Source: Carnegiea gigantea
Taxonomy: Eukaryota; Streptophyta; Magnoliopsida; Caryophyllales; Cactaceae
Length of the DNA: 64,000 bases
Assembly: GCA_029747015.1 (NCBI GenBank)
Contig: JAKOGI010001939.1
Span: forward strand, 62,001 to 126,000
Reading direction: 5' to 3'
Positions 58,778 through 64,000 of this stretch are shown here, piece by piece. How positions within the stretch are numbered: position 1 is the first letter of the stretch; each line of letters starts with the position of its first letter. The position numbers and the translations under genes are program-made. Under the pieces are notes generated by a model that was given only the letters and a program-made list of their open reading frames with translations, ran no database searches and was not told the DNA's origin.

Positions 58778-59580
58778 TCATAAACCTAACATGGGTATTT
58801 TCTCAATCTTCAAGCTCTTCAGAGGCATGATGTTTTCGACAAACACTGAAGCCCCAAATCCACCTATAGGGGTTAAATAACAATCAAAATATGGACTTAA
58901 AAATCCTTGAGCGTCACTCACTTTTAGCACCATGTGTTTCCTGGCTGTTAGATCATAGCAATCAATAATAGCCAAATATGACTTTTTGCACATATCACCG
59001 AAGAAACTAGACCAAAATCACTGCATCTGATAGTTCCTTTTACATGGTTATGAAATGGACAAGTGATAACCTCTTTGGTCCACAGCAACCTTTCATTGTC
59101 TTTTCTATCCATCAATCTCCACAAATGATCGAAATTTCATAACTGTCCCTGCAAATGTGGAATGCAAACTATAGAAAGATGTCCTCCAATTTGACATGCC
59201 AAGGCATCACCCACTGGTATTACCTCTTCCGGGTAGTTGATATAACCAAGCTTCTCACTGCTAATATTGAAGGGGATCAAGCATTTTATGTTAGCTTGAC
59301 CGTTAAACGAAGTCCAATGTAGGACACCGTCATAACAAAACCCAGTATCAGCAGTAGCAATACTAACGGGAAAATTGGGTATGTCAACAGACCTCCATGC
59401 ATTGTCTATTCCCCCTATGCTGCACACTTGACATTCCATCCAATCAATAGGATATTTGTCATGCCAGTACGTATGCATGAGCTTATATGCCTTGTTAATT
59501 GGATCAAAACCCAAGCGGCATCTCCTCCTAATGCGGGTTCTCGTTGGTGGGGGAGGGGCAGGGAGAGGGAGGTGTAGAAG
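58778..59580 (-). pseudogene. F-box-associated gene fragment cut at its 5' side (copy 7)
   Basis: The minus-strand text starts near LPLPAPPPTRTRIRRRCRLG and runs through FDPINKAYKLMHTYW, NAWRSVDIPNFPVSI, GFCYDGVLHWTS and YINYPEEVIPVGDALACQ. After a frameshift near 59140 it reads RLMDRKDNERLLWTKEVITC and CSDFGLVSSVICAKS, then in another frame AIIDCYDLTARKHMVLKV, ending at TGA 58778 after PMLGL. The F-box half is absent. An LTR retrotransposon begins at 59615, 35 bp beyond the last recognisable homology, and probably separates this part from its 5' half. Confidence 0.85.
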
Positions 59581-59614
59581 GCAAAAATTCTATGACGAAT
59601 CAGATGATGTCACA

Positions 59615-60388
59615 TGTAAAAAATGGACCAATCATAAAGTGCCACGTGTCACGTTGACTTTGGTGGACCCGCTTGGTTAAAATTAAGTGCAGCCAATCAA
59701 AAGCCGCCACGTGTCATCGATGATGCAGAAATTAGTAATTATTATCTTTATTTAAAAATAAGAAAATAATTACTGGGCCTAGGCCCAAAACCCGGCTCTA
59801 ACCCTAACCGGCAGAGCTTATAAATAGGGATCCTCCCCCCTCATTTTAAAGGGGAGCTCAACATTCAACATCTACAGGCTCCAGAGCTCAGACTGCAGAC
59901 AACATCCAGCTATCAAGCAACAAGGATCAAAGTCAGCTAGCTCAACATCTTCTGCAACCTCAAATTGAAGTCTACTTCAGAGTTCTTCATCCAGTTTATC
60001 GATCGAGATCAAGCAACCTCGCCCTCGCATCGATTAATCTATCCAACAACATTCAACATTCAGCATTGGCAGAATTCAGAGCTCAGACAGCAAGGAGCAT
60101 CCAGCTACCAAGCGAGAAGGATCAAGACTTGCAGAGCTTCAGAAACCACAATCAGCCACTTGCAGATCAAAATCAAGAACAACCTTCAGAGTTCTTCAGC
60201 TGATTTGCATCAACCGACATCAAGCATTAAGCTCTCGGAATACTCAAGTCATTAGGAGATCGAATCAGAGGATCATTTTTATTATATTAAATTCAGAGAT
60301 TGTACCCATATACAAAATCAATACAAAAATTCAATTTGTTACAGAATTTCTTGTCTAATTTATTTTAGGCGCGAAATTTGCGTTTACA
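59615..60388 (+). repeat. 5' LTR of the gypsy-like element
   Basis: 774 bp, beginning TGTAAA and ending TTTACA (6-bp inverted ends). U3 holds two identical 11-base GCCACGTGTCA motifs (59641-59651 and 59706-59716), a 14-base palindrome TGGGCCTAGGCCCA (59774) and a TATA box TATAAATA (59819-59826). Downstream, an imperfect direct duplication (about 59860-59932 and 60047-60126) shares CAACATTCAACAT, AGAGCTCAGAC and CATCCAGCTA. The left end was chosen from the TIR match; the 3' LTR is not available to confirm it. Confidence 0.75.
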
Positions 60389-60392
60389 AATT

Positions 60393-60410
60393 TGGCACGC
60401 CCGGTGGGAC
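60393..60410 (+). promoter_or_regulatory. Primer-binding site
   Basis: TGGCACGCCCGGTGGGAC starts four bases after the LTR end. It begins with TGG, complementary to tRNA CCA, as reverse transcription priming requires. I do not assign the tRNA. Confidence 0.8.
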
Positions 60411-60468
60411 CTCTCTGCCTCTCATCTCTTTCTCCAAAATACAACATTTGCACTCTTTTGAAGATAAC

Positions 60469-62124
60469 ATGGCCTCCAAGAATGCTTTGAAGAAGCAGAC
60501 TATCGAATCTACATCTGAAGGATCTGCAAAGATTAATATTGCATCTAACAATCGAAGCACCAGGGCGATGACTAGGAGCATGACCAAAACTGCTGCCTCC
60601 ATCACCTTAAAGCAACAAACAGTGGCTCCAACTTTGCAGTCACGCAAAACTCAAACCTTTGGCTTCAACTTGCCTGCTGATGGAGTCAATCAAACTGCTT
60701 GTCTTCCTAATTTGAAGCTAAAGACTCTTGCTATCTTCAATATAAAGAATGCTCTACCATGTGGACTGGAAAAATTCCAAACCTACATCAATCCTGTCTT
60801 CCAACCTATCAGTGAGGAGGATGATGATTATGGTAGCAGCAATTCTTCACCAACATCTTCAAGAGATTCAGTTTTCTCACAGGTTGAAGTCGAATCCTCT
60901 GACACTGTTATCATGCCAGTCATGGTGACAGAGACTGTCAACTTAGAGGAACAACTAGCAGATATGAAGGCCACCCTCGATAGACTCTCAAAGGAAAATG
61001 CAAAAAAAGATGCTCAAATCAAGCGTCAAAGCAAACAGATTGCTGATTTGACAAAGAAGCTGGGGAAGCAGACGTCTGAAGCTTTCAATAAATGCTCACG
61101 CGGTGAAGATTCTGACAAAGAGTCTAACCACATCGAGGAGTCTGACGATCAACGCAAACCAAAGAACGATTCATCCTTCGGCTTAATGTCAGTTGAGCAA
61201 ATTCAAAATTTGATAGCTAAAGCAGTCAAGGCTCAGTTGGGAGAGTCTCACAAGAGTCACTTGTATTCAAAGCCTTATACGAAGAGGATAGATGCTCTTC
61301 GCGTGCCCCATGGCTATCAGCCTCCCAAGTTCAACCAGTTTGATGGCAAGGGTAACCCCAAGCAGCACATCGCTCATTTTATCGAAACCTGCAGCAACGC
61401 TGGCACTGAAGGTGATCGATTGGTGAAACAGTTCGTGCGATCCCTCAAGGGAATTGCATTTGACTGGTATACAGACCTTGCCCCTGAGTCCATTGATAGC
61501 TGGGGGCAAATGGAAAGTGAATTCTTAAATCGCTTCTATAACGCACGCCGCGTAGTCAGTATAAGTGAGTTGACTAACACTAGGCAAGGGGATAAAGAGC
61601 CAATCATAGACTATATCAATCGTTGGCGTACCCTCTCATTGAAGTGCAAGGATCGCTTGCCGGAATCTTCTGCTGTTGAAATGTGTGCCCAAGGGATGGA
61701 TTGGGATATACTTTATGCTTTGCAAGTGAACAAGCCCAAAACATTCCAAGAATTGGCAACACGAGCTCATGATATGGAACTTACAATTACCTACTATGGA
61801 AGACGGCTCAATGATGATGAATCAGTGGCATCGTCAAGAAATGAAAGCTCCATACTTAGAGACTCCGAAGAGAAAGAATGTCCTTATTCTGAGTCTGATG
61901 TGCCAGAAATGCTTGACAAATTTCTCGAGAAAGGACTTATAGAACTCCCAGAGTCAAGTCGTCCTGAAGAAATTGGAAGAACTAATGATCCTAAATATTG
62001 CAAGTATCACAGGATCATCAGTCATCCAATAGAGAAGTGCAAAGCATTCAGAAGACAAGTCCTGCAACTTGTAAAAGAAGGAAAAATCATATTAGACGAA
62101 GACGACACTGAAGAATCTGATTGA
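60469..62124 (+). CDS. Retrotransposon Gag polyprotein
   Basis: 551 residues from ATG 60469 (MASKNALKKQ) to TGA. The N-terminal 150 residues are low complexity and Ser/Thr-rich. A coiled coil spans about 157-199 (LEEQLADMKATLDRL onward), then an acidic linker. The Retrotrans_gag capsid-like domain lies at about 275-440 (YQPPKFNQFDGKGNPKQHIA, AFDWYTDL, FLNRFYN, RQGDKEPIIDYINRWR). Near the C terminus a zinc-knuckle-like C-x2-H-x4-H-x4-C occurs at Cys511, His514, His519 and Cys524. The protein would form the virus-like particle. The frame is intact, so the insertion is fairly young. The stop after EESD separates it from any pol. Confidence 0.93.
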   Translation: MASKNALKKQTIESTSEGSAKINIASNNRSTRAMTRSMTKTAASITLKQQTVAPTLQSRKTQTFGFNLPADGVNQTACLPNLKLKTLAIFNIKNALPCGLEKFQTYINPVFQPISEEDDDYGSSNSSPTSSRDSVFSQVEVESSDTVIMPVMVTETVNLEEQLADMKATLDRLSKENAKKDAQIKRQSKQIADLTKKLGKQTSEAFNKCSRGEDSDKESNHIEESDDQRKPKNDSSFGLMSVEQIQNLIAKAVKAQLGESHKSHLYSKPYTKRIDALRVPHGYQPPKFNQFDGKGNPKQHIAHFIETCSNAGTEGDRLVKQFVRSLKGIAFDWYTDLAPESIDSWGQMESEFLNRFYNARRVVSISELTNTRQGDKEPIIDYINRWRTLSLKCKDRLPESSAVEMCAQGMDWDILYALQVNKPKTFQELATRAHDMELTITYYGRRLNDDESVASSRNESSILRDSEEKECPYSESDVPEMLDKFLEKGLIELPESSRPEEIGRTNDPKYCKYHRIISHPIEKCKAFRRQVLQLVKEGKIILDEDDTEESD

Positions 62125-62189
62125 TCATTCATTATGATCATATTAGAAAGTGTTTTGGAAGAAAGCGACCCAAAATTGGCATTTAGGGA

Positions 62190-63775
62190 GCAGACTTCCA
62201 AGTCAACCTCTATAGACTTCTAAGTCATCAAAGAATTTACAGACTTTTAAGTCACTCCTTGTAGAGACTCGAAGACTCTCAAGTCACTCATGTTAGACTG
62301 TCAAGTTATCCAAACTCTAAGACTTCTAAGTCAGCCTCTAGAAACACCTATGTCATCGAGCTCTCTGGTTCTAAAGTCAACCATGCAGGACTCTTAAGCA
62401 AATCCTGCATTCAAAGTCATAAAATGTCAAAGCCTCCCAAGTCGCAAAACTTTCGGACTTCAAAGTCAATATTAGCAGACTCCCAAGTCACCAAACTCTA
62501 AGACTCCTAAGTCAGCCTTTATGGGCTTTTGAGTTGAGAAGCACTAAGACTTGCAGGTAAGCTTCTACAGACACTCAGCAATAAAACTCTGAGAACTCGA
62601 AGTCGATCCTGCCAAACTTCAAAGGCCGGCTTGACAGACTCTAAAGTCATCAAATCTCGTGGACTTCCAAGTCAAACTTTTAAGACTCCCAAGTCTTACA
62701 AACAAAATTCTTGACTCTCAAGTTATCAAAGACTTTTAAGTCAACTTTACAGGCCTTCAACTTATTGATGCCACAGACTACCAAGTCGTCAAAGTTTCAG
62801 AGTCCTAAGTTAGCAAAGTAAGAGACTATCAAGTCATCAAAATCAAAGACTTCCAAGTCGCCTAAAGATTATCAAGTCGAGAAAATTGTAAGTTTTGAAG
62901 TGAATTCAACGACTCTCAAGTCATCAATAGTTTTGACTCTCAAGTCACCCTTAAGACTTCCAAATCCAAACTTCTAGACTCTCAAGTCAGCACAGACTAT
63001 CAAGTCACCCAAAGGATACTCAAGCCGTCAAAATCAAAGACTTTCAAGTCACCCAAAATCCATCAAGTCAACAAAATTACAAACTTTGAAGTGAATTCTA
63101 TGACTCTCATGTCATCAACATGGTAGACTCTCAAGTCATCAACGACATAAGCTCTCAAATAAATAAAGTTTAAAAATTCTCAAGTCATCTAAGTTGTAGA
63201 CTCACAAGTCAAACAGAATTGTTGACTCTTAAGTTATCGAAGACTTTCAAATGAATCTTACGAACCTTTAAGTCCTGGATGTAATAGATTTCTAAGTCAT
63301 CAAATCGCGAAGACTCCAAGTCATAAAACTCTCTGACTTCCAAGTCAATCCTAACAAGCTCCCAAGTCACCAAATCTCGTAGACTTCGAAGCCGATTTTT
63401 TTTAAGGCTTCAAAGTGTTTTTTTTCATGACTTCTAAGTCAACAAAATTATTGACTCCCAAGTCACGAAGTTGACTCTCAAGTCATCAAAGTTCAAGTCT
63501 CTCAAGACATCAAAATTAAAAGACTACCAAGTCATCAAAGCTCCAGACTCCAAAGTCAAGAAAGTTCTAAGCTCCGAGTTATCAAACTTGATGACTCTCA
63601 AGTCTCTAAAGTTTAAGACTCCTAAGTCAACAAATTTATTGACTCCCAAGTCACTAAACGAACTCCGAAATCATCGAGTTCAAGACTCTTAGTCATCAAA
63701 GTAAAAGACTGTCAAGTCATTTTATCGAAGGTGTTGACTTGTAAGTCACTCAACACATTCTCAAACCATATAAAC
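62190..63775 (+). repeat. Degenerate AAGTC minisatellite-like array
   Basis: About 1.6 kb made of short units with consensus near AGACTCTCAAGTCATCAAA, spaced roughly 18-30 bases; by eye about 70 units. Spacing is irregular and not a multiple of three, and stops occur in all frames, so it is noncoding. It occupies the space downstream of gag where protease/pol would be expected. Confidence 0.9.
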
Positions 63776-64000
63776 AGACTTCAAACGGCTGCCAAATTGT
63801 TGCAAACTTTTAGAAGCCTTCAAGTTAGGGGCAAAAGTAAGATCGCATCCTCCTTCGCATTAGCGATACAGGTGTCTTCCTTTAAAATTGGTCGTCTTTT
63901 CCTTCAAGTCGGGCACTGGCAATTTGCGAAGTCAAGCTTTCGGTGTCTGATTGGAAGGATCATGTCTTTCCTGTCTGACCGAAAGAGTCGAGCTTCTGTG

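Larger units (their letters stand above)
59615..64000 (+). mobile_element. Ty3/gypsy-like LTR retrotransposon, left part
   Basis: Components in order: 5' LTR 59615-60388, primer-binding site from 60393, gag 60469-62124, then a long AAGTC-type repeat array to about 63775 and further noncoding sequence to the window end. The 3' half is outside the window. The gag type and layout suggest a Tat/Ogre-like gypsy lineage, by inference. No protease, reverse transcriptase or integrase frame follows gag within 1.9 kb, so the element may be non-autonomous. It probably inserted next to or into F-box copy 7. Confidence 0.85.

Noticed and set aside
63471..63692. 73-residue Lys/Ser-rich frame
   Set aside because: Chance frame through the AAGTC array; the unit spacing does not keep phase elsewhere.
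62190..63775. AAGTC array as a CRISPR-like or satellite centromeric array
   Set aside because: Repeats are short, degenerate and irregularly spaced, without unique spacers of constant length, and sit inside a plant retrotransposon.

Overview
This is a window of nuclear DNA from a flowering plant, almost certainly a eudicot. Genes are split by GT-AG introns and spaced by long AT-rich DNA. It also holds a nuclear tRNA-His gene, plant-type LINEs, LTR elements and MITEs. The species cannot be named from this sequence alone.

Layout, left to right. 0.7-5.3 kb: an eight-exon gene for a probably plastid-targeted multi-pass membrane protein (DUF2232-like), followed by a decayed second copy of its last exon. 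6.5-12 kb: gene-free, with a hAT-like MITE and a degenerate, locally repeated TE-like tract. 13-16 kb: an S-adenosylmethionine decarboxylase gene with the classical polyamine-control leader (two-codon uORF overlapping a 50-codon uORF by one base) and a perfect 150-bp tandem duplication in its leader intron. 17.6 kb: tRNA-His(GTG). 18.2-20.9 kb: an RTE-type LINE with a 20/21 target-site duplication and a complete solo LTR with a 5-bp duplication. 26.8-30.1 kb: an 11-exon LRR receptor kinase of the NIK1/NIK2 type, carrying DLG in place of DFG.

From 31 kb onward the window is an F-box neighbourhood. Two intact three-exon F-box/LRR/FBD genes lie on the minus strand (31.1-32.8 and 47.0-48.7 kb) and share exon structure. 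Between and beyond them are at least seven broken F-box genes: six of the F-box-associated (CPR1-like) type and one FBD fragment. They are separated by MITEs, L1 LINE remains and repeats. Copies of the same 3' flanks recur, so whole segments were duplicated.

The last 4.4 kb is the left part of a Ty3/gypsy-like LTR retrotransposon: 774-bp 5' LTR with TATA box and paired G-boxes, primer-binding site and an open gag. Where protease/pol would be expected there is about 1.6 kb of degenerate repeats built on AAGTC. The element lies at the truncated 5' end of a minus-strand F-box pseudogene, whose missing half may lie beyond the window.

The confidently intact protein genes are the DUF2232-like gene, SAMDC (with uORFs), the NIK-like kinase and the two F-box/FBD genes. 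They do not form a pathway; the window is ordinary chromosomal gene order plus a rapidly duplicating F-box cluster.
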